Positions 1 through 8,175 of a stretch of DNA of 38,037 nt are shown piece after piece. The number at the start of each line of letters is the position of its first letter. The first letter of the stretch is position 1. Both the position numbers and the translations under genes were made by a program. Source of the DNA: Sphingobium sp. (lineage in GTDB: Bacteria; Pseudomonadota; Alphaproteobacteria; Sphingomonadales; Sphingomonadaceae); contig QFQF01000021.1 of assembly GCA_003248935.1 (NCBI GenBank), forward strand, positions 1-38,037. The letters are read 5' to 3'. The notes under the pieces were generated by a model. It did no database searches and had not been told where the DNA came from. It saw only the letters and a program-made list of their open reading frames with translations.

Positions 1-261
1 CCGTTCGGCCAGGTGCCGGTCCAGGCAGTTGGCCGCAACGTTCAGCGTCCCGTCCGCAAACCACCGGATCCCGAAATCCGCCTCGGCAAAGCTGCTCTGA
101 TCCGCGACGCTCGGCGCCACAACCCAGTCAAGACGCCGCGCCTGCTCCAGCCAGTACCCGTCCCCGCCCGAAAGCGAACGACCGTAATCCCGTACATAAC
201 CATCACCATCCACCTTCGATGAACACCACGACAATGGTACAGGATATACGTCTTCGGACAT
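1..261 (-). CDS. acs: Acetyl-CoA synthetase, N-terminal part (runs off left edge)
   Basis: The first 87 codons of an acetate:CoA ligase (AMP-forming), which turns acetate, ATP and CoA into acetyl-CoA in the cytoplasm. The reading starts MSEDVYPVPL and includes the segments FGIRWFADGTLNVAANCLDRHL and similar blocks typical of the Acs N-terminal domain, where E. coli Acs has IKWYEDGTLNLAANCLDRHL. The ATG at 261 is preceded by an AAGGAGAAG ribosome-binding site, so the start is well supported. The adenylation core and C-terminal domain lie outside the window. A second Acs-type gene enters at the other end of the window on the same strand, so these are either two paralogues or two sides of an assembly feature. 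Prop-2-enoate or propionate ligases are less likely from the N-terminal match. Confidence 0.88.
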   Translation of the reverse strand, partial: MSEDVYPVPLSWCSSKVDGDGYVRDYGRSLSGGDGYWLEQARRLDWVVAPSVADQSSFAEADFGIRWFADGTLNVAANCLDRHLAER

Positions 262-308
262 GGTCTTCTCCTTGATCGGGGGGCCGTCTTTGCGGCTCTG
301 ATGCGGTA

Positions 309-851
309 TCAGCTCTGTCTCTTGGCAGCCTTTTCCTGCAACGCGAGCAGCGCCGCGAATGGACCGGCCTGTTCCTCGGTCATGACGCCGCGTTCCCGCA
401 GATAGGCGTCGGCGCCGGGCGCGCGCGGATAGGGATCGAGCGACAGCGACAGGGTCTCGGCCACGGCCTCGCCGATGTCGATGCTTTCCCCGCTATAGAA
501 CACGGTGTCGCAATCGTCGGCGTCGAGGGCGATCTCATCCTCCTGCGGTTCCGCGCTTTCGGGCAGGAAGCGGACGGCGAAGGGAGCGTCGATCCGTTCG
601 GGCACCGGCTCGCCGCTGGCGACGCAGGGCTGGGCCGCGTCGGCGCGCAGGCGGCCGCGGGCGACGAGCGCGCCGTCCTCCTGCGTCAGTATGTAGTCCG
701 CCTCCAGCCGGTCGAGCGTCAGCAGGCCAAACCGCTTCGCCAGCGCCGCGCGTTCGCCTTCGTCGGCTGCGAGGGACACCATGCTTTCGGACCGGCCGAT
801 CCGGTCGAGGCGCACGACGCGGGAAAATTCCGGGGCGCCGCCGCCGGTCAT
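309..851 (-). CDS. YceD family (DUF177) protein
   Basis: A 180-residue acidic protein starting MTGGGAPEFSR. The central LDADDCDTVFYSGESIDIGE stretch and the following E-LSL-PYPR block are the conserved heart of the DUF177/YceD family, whose E. coli member is linked to 23S rRNA processing or maturation. In many bacteria the gene sits beside rpmF and plsX; here it instead follows the cbp3 gene, with an ATGA overlap at 848-851 that implies translational coupling. The open frame extends upstream to 1148, but that extension is the out-of-frame shadow of cbp3, so the start at 851 is preferred. The molecular role in sphingomonads is not established. Confidence 0.85.
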   Translation of the reverse strand: MTGGGAPEFSRVVRLDRIGRSESMVSLAADEGERAALAKRFGLLTLDRLEADYILTQEDGALVARGRLRADAAQPCVASGEPVPERIDAPFAVRFLPESAEPQEDEIALDADDCDTVFYSGESIDIGEAVAETLSLSLDPYPRAPGADAYLRERGVMTEEQAGPFAALLALQEKAAKRQS

Positions 852-1369
852 GGCAGCGTTCCCGACAGGATCGCCCCGGTGCTCAGGCGATCGAGGCCCG
901 CGCGCAGCCTGTTCATCGCCTCGGCGACATGAGACAGGGCTTCGGGCGCGGGCGGGTCGCCCCGATAGAGGTTGCGCGCCAGTGCCCCATCGAGGTCGCC
1001 GCCGGGCGCAAACGCCGCGCGATAGGCGGTCAGGCGCCCGCCCAGCGCGCTCATCATCCGGCCGATATGCTTGCCCACGATCATGTCGCCGATGCCGATC
1101 TGGCGCAGCTGCCCGTCCATGTCGTCGACGAACAGTTCGGTCAGCCACACGCTTTCCTGCTTGAAGTCCGGCGCCGTTTCCCGCTCCAGCCGCAGCAGCA
1201 CCAGCGTCAGCACGCCCGCGATCATGTCGAAACGGCCGTCGAGCGTATCGGGCACGCGGCCCTGCGCATACCAGTGCGGCTGCCGCCCGGTCGTGACGAC
1301 CGCGTGGTACAGGGGCAGCATGGCGTCGCGGGGGTCGCTGCGGCGGAAAATACGGTTGAGCAGGGACAT
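848..1369 (-). CDS. Ubiquinol-cytochrome c chaperone (Cbp3 family)
   Basis: A 173-residue protein of the CBP3/UQCC1 family (Pfam Ubiq_cyt_C_chap), which assists assembly of the cytochrome bc1 complex by handling newly made cytochrome b. It begins MSLLNRIFRRSD and shows the family pattern LYHAVVTTGRQPHWYAQGRV near residues 20-40, followed by GRFDMIAGVLTLVLLRLE and the FVDDMDGQLRQIGIGDMIVGKHI block. Length matches alphaproteobacterial members, which lack the mitochondrial presequence. It overlaps the downstream DUF177 gene by 4 bases and is divergent from bamE across a 177-bp gap, an arrangement I recall as common in sphingomonads. Confidence 0.9.
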   Translation of the reverse strand: MSLLNRIFRRSDPRDAMLPLYHAVVTTGRQPHWYAQGRVPDTLDGRFDMIAGVLTLVLLRLERETAPDFKQESVWLTELFVDDMDGQLRQIGIGDMIVGKHIGRMMSALGGRLTAYRAAFAPGGDLDGALARNLYRGDPPAPEALSHVAEAMNRLRAGLDRLSTGAILSGTLP

Positions 1370-1546
1370 GGCGGCTCGGCGAACGAGGGGCGAAACGGGC
1401 GTGGGACGGGTCCGGTTACCCGGTCCGGCGCGCCAGCCCTTGTTTGGCGGCGCGCAATTCCATATTGATCGGCGCCCCGGTCAATGCAATGGCCTTGGCC
1501 GGATTTGTGACTTTCAGCCGCCGGCAGGCCGCGCCAGGAGATTTTC

Positions 1547-2056
1547 ATGCCCCAATCCCACCGTCGTTCCAGGGGCGGGCGCCTTGTCCTCGTCGCGGGC
1601 ATGGCCGTTCTGGCGTTCGCGACGTCCGGCTGCACCCGCATCCGGACGCATCAGGGCTATCAGGTCGACAAGCTGCTGGTCGATTCGGTCCAGCCCGGCA
1701 TCGACAACCGCGCCTCGGTCGAAGCGACTCTGGGACGGCCGACCTTCGCCGAGCAGTTCGGCGGCGGCGACTGGTATTATGTCTCGCGCGACATGCGCCA
1801 GCTTGCCTTCTCCAGCCCCAGGCCGTCGGCGCAGACGATCCTGCATGTGCGTTTCGACCAGGCGGGCAATGTGACCGCCGTCGACCGCTCGGGCCTTGAG
1901 AATGTCGACAAGATCCGGCCCAGCGGCGACAAGACACCGACGCTCGGCCGTCACCGGACGCTGTTCCAGGAGATTTTCGGCAATATCGGCGCGGTGGGCG
2001 CGGCCGGCATGGGCGGTGGCTCCGGCCCGACCGGCCCGGGTCCGAACGGCAGCTGA
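1547..2056 (+). CDS. bamE: Outer membrane assembly lipoprotein BamE (SmpA/OmlA)
   Basis: A 169-residue lipoprotein of the Bam complex, which inserts beta-barrel proteins into the outer membrane. A basic N-terminus is followed by a hydrophobic run and a lipobox ATSGC with the acylated cysteine at residue 29. The SmpA/OmlA fold follows: HQGYQVDKLLVDSVQPGIDN, then the TLGRPTF turn and the DWYYVSRDM strand typical of BamE. The C-terminal tail from about residue 140 is rich in Gly and Pro and looks disordered. The ATG is preceded by AGGAG at good spacing. Divergent from cbp3 and followed by pepN. Confidence 0.9.
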   Translation: MPQSHRRSRGGRLVLVAGMAVLAFATSGCTRIRTHQGYQVDKLLVDSVQPGIDNRASVEATLGRPTFAEQFGGGDWYYVSRDMRQLAFSSPRPSAQTILHVRFDQAGNVTAVDRSGLENVDKIRPSGDKTPTLGRHRTLFQEIFGNIGAVGAAGMGGGSGPTGPGPNGS

Positions 2057-2147
2057 CGCATCGGTTTCGCGCCCCGCGCGTGGAAATCCGCGTGGCGGAG
2101 CGGGGCGGACGCTTGCGCGGCGCGGGCTGGCCGCATAGCAAGATGGC

Positions 2148-4742
2148 ATGGCAGACATGCACATAGAGGCGGCGCCAGCCGTAATCCTGCGTTCCGACTA
2201 TCGCGCGCCCGACTGGCTGGTGCCGGACATCGCGCTGACCTTCGACCTCGACGCGACGCTGACGCGCGTGCGTGCCCGCCTCACCGTCACGCGCAATGGT
2301 CGGCACGACCGCCCGCTGCGGCTCGACGGTGACGGCCTGACGCCGCTGGAGGTTGCCGTCGACGGCACGGCGCTCTCGCCCGACAGCTGGGTGACGGAGG
2401 GCGGCGCGCTGGTCGTCGACCTGCCGGGCGACGCGCATGTCGTCGAGACGCTGGTCGCCATCGCACCCGCCGCCAATACCCAGCTGATGGGCCTCTACGC
2501 CTCAGGCGGGCTGCTGTGCACGCAGTGCGAGGCGGAGGGGTTCCGCCGCATCACCTATTTCCCCGACCGGCCCGACGTGCTCAGCCGCTATCATGTGCGG
2601 ATGGAGGCGGACCGGGCGCTCTATCCCGTGCTGCTGGCGAACGGCGATCCGGTCGGCGCCGGCACGCTGGAGGATGGCCGCCACTGGGCCGAATGGAACG
2701 ACCCGTTTCCCAAGCCCAGCTACCTCTTCGCGCTCGTCGCAGGCGACCTTGCCTGCAATGCCGACAGCTTCACGACGCTTTCGGGCCGACGGGTGGCGCT
2801 GGGCATCTGGGTCAAGCAGGGCGACCTGTCCCGCACCGCCCACGCGATGAAGGCGCTCAAGGACTCGATGGCCTGGGACGAGCGGGTCTACGGCCGCGAA
2901 TATGACCTCGACGTGTTCAACATCGTCGCCGTCGCCGACTTCAATTTCGGCGCGATGGAGAACAAGGGTCTCAACATCTTCAACTCGCGCTACATCCTCG
3001 CGGACCCGGACACCGCGACGGACATGGACTTCGACGCGGTCGAGGGCGTGGTCGCGCACGAATATTTCCACAACTGGTCGGGCAATCGCGTCACCTGCCG
3101 CGACTGGTTCCAGCTGAGCCTGAAGGAAGGCTTCACGGTCTTCCGCGATCAGAGCTTCTCGGCCGACATGGGCTCGCCGCCGGTCAAGCGGATCGAGGAT
3201 GTCCGGGCGCTGCGCGCCGCGCAGTTCCAGGAGGATGCGGGGCCGCTCGCCCATCCGGTGCGGCCCGAATCCTACATGGAGATCGCCAACTTCTACACCG
3301 CCACCATCTACAACAAGGGAGCGGAGGTCATCCGGATGATGGCGCTGATGCTGGGGGCCGAGCGCTTCCGCAAGGGCACCGACCTCTATTTCGACCGGCA
3401 TGACGGACAGGCGGCGACGTGCGAGGATTTCGTGCGCGCGATGGAGGACGGCGGCGATATCGACCTTTCCCAGTTCCGCCTGTGGTACGAACAGGCGGGC
3501 ACGCCCCGGATCAAGGCGCTGCTGGCGCATGACCCGGCAAGCGGGGAGGCGCGGCTGACCCTGCGTCAGGCCATTCCCGCGACGCCGGGCCAGCCGGTCA
3601 AGCGGCCGATGGCCATCCCGCTGCGCGTCGCGCTGTTCGACCGGGCATCGGGCGCCCATCACGGCGACCGGCTGATCACCCTGTCCGATGCGGAGCAGAG
3701 CTTCGCCTTCGACGGCTTTACCGCGCCGCCGGTGCTGTCGATCAACCGGGGCTTCTCCGCGCCGGTCATCGTCGACACCGAACGCAGCCAGGATGAACTC
3801 GCCTTCCTCGCCGCGCATGACGATGACCCGTTCGCCCGGTATGAGGCGATCCAGCAACTGATGGTCAACGTGCTCGTCGCCGACGTGGCGGGCCATGCGA
3901 CCGACGACGCGCCGGTGATCGCCGCGGTCCGCCACACCGCGACCGATCCCGCGCTCGACCCGGCCTTCGTTGCGGAGGCGATCCGTCTGCCGGCCGAGGC
4001 GTATCTGGGCGATCAGATGCTGATCGTCGATCCGGACGCGATCCATACCGCGCGCGAGCGGCTTCAGAGGCGGATCGGCCAGGCGCTCGAACCGCTGTGG
4101 CGTGACATCCACGCCCGTACGGAGGCGAACGGTTTCTCGCTCTCGCCGCAGGCGCGCGGCGCGCGCAAGCTGCACAATGCGGCGCTCGGCTATATCGTGG
4201 GGTCCGGCGCGGGGGATGCCGACGCGGTCGCCTTCGACCAGTTCGGCCGGGCCGACAACATGACGGAGCGGCAGGCGGCGCTGGCGCTGCTCGCGAACAG
4301 CACCGGCGAACGGCGGGAGGCCGCGCTCGACATCTTCTACAACCGCTACGCCCACGATGCGTTGGTCCTCGACAAATGGTTCCAGACGCAGGCGCTGTGC
4401 TTCCACCCCGATACGCTGGCGCAGGTACGCGAACTGGCGCGGCACAAGGCGTTCACCCTGTCCAACCCCAATCGCGTACGCGCCCTCTATGCCGCGTTCG
4501 CCGCGAACCAGTGGGCGTTCAACCATCGCTCGGGCGAGGGCTACCGGATGGTGGCCGACCTGATCGTGGCGCTCGATCCCATCAATCCGCAGACCGCCGC
4601 CCGGCTGGTGCCGCCGCTCGGGCGCTGGCGGCGGTTCGACGCCGCCCGGGGGGAGATGATGCAGGCTGAACTGCGCCGCATCCTGGCACAGCCCGGCCTG
4701 TCGAAAGACGTGACGGAACAGGCGAGCAAGAGCCTGGGCTGA
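2148..4742 (+). CDS. pepN: Aminopeptidase N (M1 family)
   Basis: An 864-residue zinc metallopeptidase that removes N-terminal residues from peptides in the cytoplasm. The exopeptidase motif GAMEN is at residues 268-272 and the zinc site HEYFH gives His304, Glu305 and His308, with the third ligand Glu327 in LKEGFTVFRDQ, exactly 19 residues after His308. The order is the usual PepN one: N-terminal beta domain, catalytic thermolysin-like domain, Ig-like domain and a long helical C-terminal superhelix; length agrees with the roughly 870-residue proteobacterial PepN. An alternative start is the ATG at 2157. A long open frame on the opposite strand is a GC-driven shadow. Confidence 0.96.
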   Translation: MADMHIEAAPAVILRSDYRAPDWLVPDIALTFDLDATLTRVRARLTVTRNGRHDRPLRLDGDGLTPLEVAVDGTALSPDSWVTEGGALVVDLPGDAHVVETLVAIAPAANTQLMGLYASGGLLCTQCEAEGFRRITYFPDRPDVLSRYHVRMEADRALYPVLLANGDPVGAGTLEDGRHWAEWNDPFPKPSYLFALVAGDLACNADSFTTLSGRRVALGIWVKQGDLSRTAHAMKALKDSMAWDERVYGREYDLDVFNIVAVADFNFGAMENKGLNIFNSRYILADPDTATDMDFDAVEGVVAHEYFHNWSGNRVTCRDWFQLSLKEGFTVFRDQSFSADMGSPPVKRIEDVRALRAAQFQEDAGPLAHPVRPESYMEIANFYTATIYNKGAEVIRMMALMLGAERFRKGTDLYFDRHDGQAATCEDFVRAMEDGGDIDLSQFRLWYEQAGTPRIKALLAHDPASGEARLTLRQAIPATPGQPVKRPMAIPLRVALFDRASGAHHGDRLITLSDAEQSFAFDGFTAPPVLSINRGFSAPVIVDTERSQDELAFLAAHDDDPFARYEAIQQLMVNVLVADVAGHATDDAPVIAAVRHTATDPALDPAFVAEAIRLPAEAYLGDQMLIVDPDAIHTARERLQRRIGQALEPLWRDIHARTEANGFSLSPQARGARKLHNAALGYIVGSGAGDADAVAFDQFGRADNMTERQAALALLANSTGERREAALDIFYNRYAHDALVLDKWFQTQALCFHPDTLAQVRELARHKAFTLSNPNRVRALYAAFAANQWAFNHRSGEGYRMVADLIVALDPINPQTAARLVPPLGRWRRFDAARGEMMQAELRRILAQPGLSKDVTEQASKSLG

Positions 4743-4819
4743 GTTTCATTCCCTCCGTTTCCCCGCGCCTGCGCCTGTGGCATAATGCCGGAGCTCTTTT
4801 GTGGGGGGAGGGACAGGAT

Positions 4820-5590
4820 ATGGCTACGCTTGCGGGGCGGCGTTCGGGCGTCGGGCGTGAGGAACGCTTCTTTCTGATCTCAGCCGTGCTGATGGCGGTG
4901 GTACTGATCGGCGGCTTCTCGCTGCAACTGGCGATGGGCCGGTCGAGTTTCCGTGTGCCGCTCTATGTCCATCTCCACGCGCTGATCTTCTTCGGCTGGA
5001 CGACGCTCTATCTGCTTCAGGTGGCGCTGGCGGCGACCGGGTCGACGGGGCTGCACCGACGGCTCGGCTGGCTGTCGGTCGGCTGGATACCGGCGATGGT
5101 CGTCATGGGCACCTACATCACCGTCGCGTCGGTACGGGACGGGCGGACGCCGTTCTTCTTCCAGCCCGGCTATTTTCTCGTCCTCAATCCGTTGAGTATA
5201 CTGGTCTTCGCCGGGCTCGCGTCGGCGGCGATCGTCATGCGCCGCCATACCCAGTGGCACCGGCGGCTGATGTTCTGCGCGATGACGGAGATACTGGGGC
5301 CGGGCTTCGGGCGCATCCTGCCGCTGCCGCTGCTCATACCGCACGCCGCATGGGCGGTGTTCGCCGCCATCATGCTGTTTCCGATCGCCGGGATCATGCG
5401 CGACATGCGGCTCTACGGCCGGGTGCATCCCGCCTGGTGGTGGGGGACGGCCACCCTCATCGTCGCGCAGGTCGCCATCGACCTGATCAGCTTCAGCCCG
5501 GCGGGGATCGCGCTTTACGAGATGGTGACTGCCGGTTCGCGCGGCGCGGCGCTGGCGCCGCTTGCTTTCCCGCCGTTCCCGGCCGGCTGA
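4820..5590 (+). CDS. Multi-pass integral membrane protein of unknown function
   Basis: A 256-residue protein with about six or seven hydrophobic segments, for example FLISAVLMAVVLIGGFSLQL and AWAVFAAIMLFPIAGIM. Several histidines are placed at membrane edges: HLHALIFFGW, LHRRLGW, RRHTQWHRRLM and IPHAAW. Such paired His residues recall haem-binding or b561-like and DUF2306-like membrane proteins, but I do not recognise the family with certainty and this is inference only. The start at 4820 is chosen because a GGGGGAGGGA ribosome-binding site precedes it; a TTG at 4799 in the same frame is less likely. It stands alone between pepN and the convergent Mla operon end, only 8 bp from the lipoprotein stop. 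Confidence 0.7.
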   Translation: MATLAGRRSGVGREERFFLISAVLMAVVLIGGFSLQLAMGRSSFRVPLYVHLHALIFFGWTTLYLLQVALAATGSTGLHRRLGWLSVGWIPAMVVMGTYITVASVRDGRTPFFFQPGYFLVLNPLSILVFAGLASAAIVMRRHTQWHRRLMFCAMTEILGPGFGRILPLPLLIPHAAWAVFAAIMLFPIAGIMRDMRLYGRVHPAWWWGTATLIVAQVAIDLISFSPAGIALYEMVTAGSRGAALAPLAFPPFPAG

Positions 5591-5598
5591 CGCCCGGA

Positions 5599-6270
5599 TT
5601 ACTGTATGGGCGGCGGAGCGGCGGGCGCGGTTGCCGGTGCGGTAGTCGCCGGCATCGACTGGCTTGCCGTGTTGACCCAGGCGGCGACCTCGGCCGCGAC
5701 CGTGTTCGCGGCTTCGTTGATCGGTCCGCCGACGCTTGCCGCGTCGATCGCGCTCACCGGCACGCTGGCGGAAAAGCGCTTCTTGCTGATCGACCGGCCA
5801 TCGGGCGTCGACAGGGTCGCGTCATAGGTGACGACGGCCTTGCGGGTCTGCGCGTTCACGCCGAAGTCGACCAGTTCGCCCAGCAGCCGCTGGCCCGGGT
5901 CGGCCGCATACTGGCCGGGGTCGAGCACGACGACATTACCCGTCGCGCTGATCGTTTCCGACAGCAGGCCGCGGAACAGGTGCCGGGGCGTGTCGACCCA
6001 CTGGACCTTCTGGACATAGGCGATGGTGGTCGGGTCGACCTGCACCGGGATGCGGACGGTATCCAGCTTCTTGGGCGCCTCGGGCTCGATGACGGTCAGG
6101 CTGATGCCCGATCCGCCGGTCCGCGTCGTCCCGGCCGGAACGCTTTGCGCGGCGGTCAGGGACAGGAGCTTCGACGGGGGCTTGCCGCCGAACGACACGC
6201 AGCCCGCCAGGGCGAGCGCGAGCAGGGGTGCGGCAAGGAGGGCGGAGAGCTTCGCTGGGGCGGTGCGCAT
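5599..6270 (-). CDS. ABC-type transport auxiliary lipoprotein (PqiC/Mla-associated)
   Basis: A 223-residue lipoprotein: a basic start, hydrophobic run and lipobox LALAGC with Cys24. The body fits the ABC_trans_aux family (Pfam PF03886): the early LLSLTAAQ strand, the VIEPEAPKKLDTVRIPVQVDP block, YVQKVQWVDTPRHLFRGLLSETI and a late VSAIDAASVGGPINEAANTVAAEVAAWV helix. Family members sit at the end of MCE-type lipid transport operons and probably act in the periplasm between the MCE protein and the outer membrane. It is last in the mlaE-mlaF-mlaD order, 18 bp after mlaD. The tail after residue 205 is Ala/Pro/Thr-rich. Confidence 0.87.
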   Translation of the reverse strand: MRTAPAKLSALLAAPLLALALAGCVSFGGKPPSKLLSLTAAQSVPAGTTRTGGSGISLTVIEPEAPKKLDTVRIPVQVDPTTIAYVQKVQWVDTPRHLFRGLLSETISATGNVVVLDPGQYAADPGQRLLGELVDFGVNAQTRKAVVTYDATLSTPDGRSISKKRFSASVPVSAIDAASVGGPINEAANTVAAEVAAWVNTASQSMPATTAPATAPAAPPPIQ

Positions 6271-6288
6271 GGCGATGGTGGCCTTTCC

Positions 6289-7251
6289 TTACGGCTTGTA
6301 GTCGGGCAGCGGGGGCGAGCCGAGCAGCGATCCGGCGCCCTGCTGGTCGAGTTTCTCGGAAATCGCGCGGAAGGACCGCGACATTTCGCGCAGGTCGCGG
6401 ATCAGCAGGCCGACCTCCGGCATCGTCTGCTTGCTGAACACCTGCACGCCCGGCTTCGCCTCGGCCACGACCTGGTTCAGCGTGTCGATGCTGGCGTTGG
6501 CGGACTGGATCGACTTGCGCAGGTCGCCCAGCAGCGGGCGGCCCTCGTCGCTCAGCATTGCGTTGGTGGTCGCCGACAGCTTGCCGATCTCCTCGGCGGC
6601 GAAGCCCGCCTTCTGCACGGCGGCGCGGGTCTCGGCCAGCGTCGCGCCGATCTCCTCCTTGTGGGAGGCGAGCGTGCCGGTGACCACGTCGATATGCTCG
6701 AGGATGCTTGCGATCGACTTCTGGTTCTTGTCGTTCAGCAGTTCGGTCAGCCGCTCGGTGAGGGTCGAGAGCCGCTCCAGCAGCTGCGGCGCGTTGTTGA
6801 GCAGTTCGCCCAGCGCACCCGGCTTGGTCGGGATCACGGGCACGCCGTCCGGGCATGCGGCATAGACGTTCTGCGTCGGGCAGACGATCGGCGGCGCGCC
6901 CTTGACGGCGCCGTCCAGCACGATCTCGCTGACGCCGGTGAAGCCGACGCCCGCGATGGTCGCGGTCGTGCCCTGGAGGACGGGCGTCCCCTCCTTCACC
7001 GCGATGCGGACCCGAACGAAGCTCGGATCACGCTTCCACAGCTCGATTTCCTTGACCTGGCCGGACGGGACGCCGGAATAATTGACGCTCGATCCCTTGG
7101 CGAGGCCGTTCACGGACTGCTTGAAATAGATGTCGTACAGCTGGTCCTGACCGTCCGTGATGCGCGAGAACCAGAAGGCGGCGATCATCACGGCCGCCAG
7201 GAGCGCCAGCACGACGCTGCCCACCAGAATATTGTTCGACCGCGTTTCCAT
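6289..7251 (-). CDS. mlaD: MlaD-family MCE protein (phospholipid transport)
   Basis: A 320-residue periplasmic protein with one N-terminal membrane anchor (residues about 9-30, ILVGSVVLALLAAVMIAAFW). A single MCE domain follows (about 38-120), seen in YDIYFKQSVNGLAKGSSVNY, SGVPSGQVKEIEL and the GVGFTGVSEIVLDGA strand. After it lies a long alpha-helical, heptad-like region (about 150-290) typical of the longer alphaproteobacterial MlaD/YrbD proteins that form a tunnel or needle. It should bind phospholipid and link the MlaEF transporter to the outer membrane. It lies between mlaF and the lipoprotein gene in a compact operon. Confidence 0.92.
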   Translation of the reverse strand: METRSNNILVGSVVLALLAAVMIAAFWFSRITDGQDQLYDIYFKQSVNGLAKGSSVNYSGVPSGQVKEIELWKRDPSFVRVRIAVKEGTPVLQGTTATIAGVGFTGVSEIVLDGAVKGAPPIVCPTQNVYAACPDGVPVIPTKPGALGELLNNAPQLLERLSTLTERLTELLNDKNQKSIASILEHIDVVTGTLASHKEEIGATLAETRAAVQKAGFAAEEIGKLSATTNAMLSDEGRPLLGDLRKSIQSANASIDTLNQVVAEAKPGVQVFSKQTMPEVGLLIRDLREMSRSFRAISEKLDQQGAGSLLGSPPLPDYKP

Positions 7252-7257
7252 CTGTCC

Positions 7258-8175
7258 CTACTGCCTTTCCGGCTTGCCCGCGTCCAGCGTTCGACGCCCG
7301 TCCGTTTGCGCCGCCTCGCGATCCCTGATCCGCTGCTGCGCGTCCGTTGCCGCGCGTCCGCGCGGTCCGTTGAAATATTCCTGGATCCACGGATGATCGG
7401 TGGCCAGCAGTTCGTCGATCGTGCCGACGGCGGTCACCTTCTTGTCGGCCAGCACCGCCACCCGGTCGCAGATCGAATAGAGCGTGTCGAGGTCATGGGT
7501 GATCAGGAAGACGGTGAGGCCCAGCACCTGCTGGAGCCTGCGCGTCTGCTCGTCGAAGGCCGCGGCGCCGATCGGGTCGAGCCCGGCGGTCGGCTCGTCG
7601 AGGAACAGCAGGTCGGGGTCGATCGCCAGCGCGCGGGCAAGGCCCGCCCGCTTCTTCATGCCGCCCGACAGTTCGGAGGGATATTTGGGCCCGGCCTCGG
7701 CGGGCAGGCCGGTCATGTGGATCTTGTAGGCGGCGATCTCGTCGCGCAGGCGCGGGCCGATATTGGGATAATATTCGCGCAGCGGCACCTCGACATTCTC
7801 GGCGACGGTCAGGGTGGAGAACAGCGCACCGCCCTGGAACAGCACGCCCCAGCGCTTGCGGATCGCGACCGCCTCCTGCTCGGTGCGGTCGATCATCGGC
7901 TCCCCGAACACCTCGACGGTTCCCGCATCGGGCTTCTGGAGGCCGATGATGGCGCGCATCAGCACCGACTTGCCGGTGCCCGATCCGCCGACCACGCCCA
8001 GAATCTCGCCCCGGCGCACGTCGAGGTCGAGGCCATCGTGCACCACCTGGTCGCCGAAGCTGTTGCGCAGGCCGCGCACGCGAATGGCGTACTCCGCCCC
8101 TTCGATGGCGCTGTGCACGCGCTCCTCCTCGCGCGTCGCCGGATCATCCTGCGGCGTCAATTCCAGCCCACCCAT
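7258..8175 (-). CDS. mlaF: Mla ABC transporter ATP-binding protein
   Basis: A 305-residue ABC ATPase that powers phospholipid movement with MlaE. Walker A is GGSGTGKS with Lys69, the signature is LSGGMKKRAGLARAL, Walker B is LLFLDEPTAGLDP and the H-loop is LITHDLDTL. These match the MlaF/Ttg2A type, in which the signature has the MKKR variant. About 25 N-terminal and 30 C-terminal residues are extra and charged. The ATG at 8175 overlaps the end of mlaE by 19 bp; the frame stays open further upstream only as a shadow of mlaE. Downstream mlaD starts 6 bp after the stop, pointing to one transcript. Confidence 0.94.
   Translation of the reverse strand: MGGLELTPQDDPATREEERVHSAIEGAEYAIRVRGLRNSFGDQVVHDGLDLDVRRGEILGVVGGSGTGKSVLMRAIIGLQKPDAGTVEVFGEPMIDRTEQEAVAIRKRWGVLFQGGALFSTLTVAENVEVPLREYYPNIGPRLRDEIAAYKIHMTGLPAEAGPKYPSELSGGMKKRAGLARALAIDPDLLFLDEPTAGLDPIGAAAFDEQTRRLQQVLGLTVFLITHDLDTLYSICDRVAVLADKKVTAVGTIDELLATDHPWIQEYFNGPRGRAATDAQQRIRDREAAQTDGRRTLDAGKPERQ

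Noticed and set aside
2502..4526. A 674-codon minus-strand frame within pepN
   Set aside because: It lies wholly opposite pepN catalytic sequence and shows no recognisable motif.
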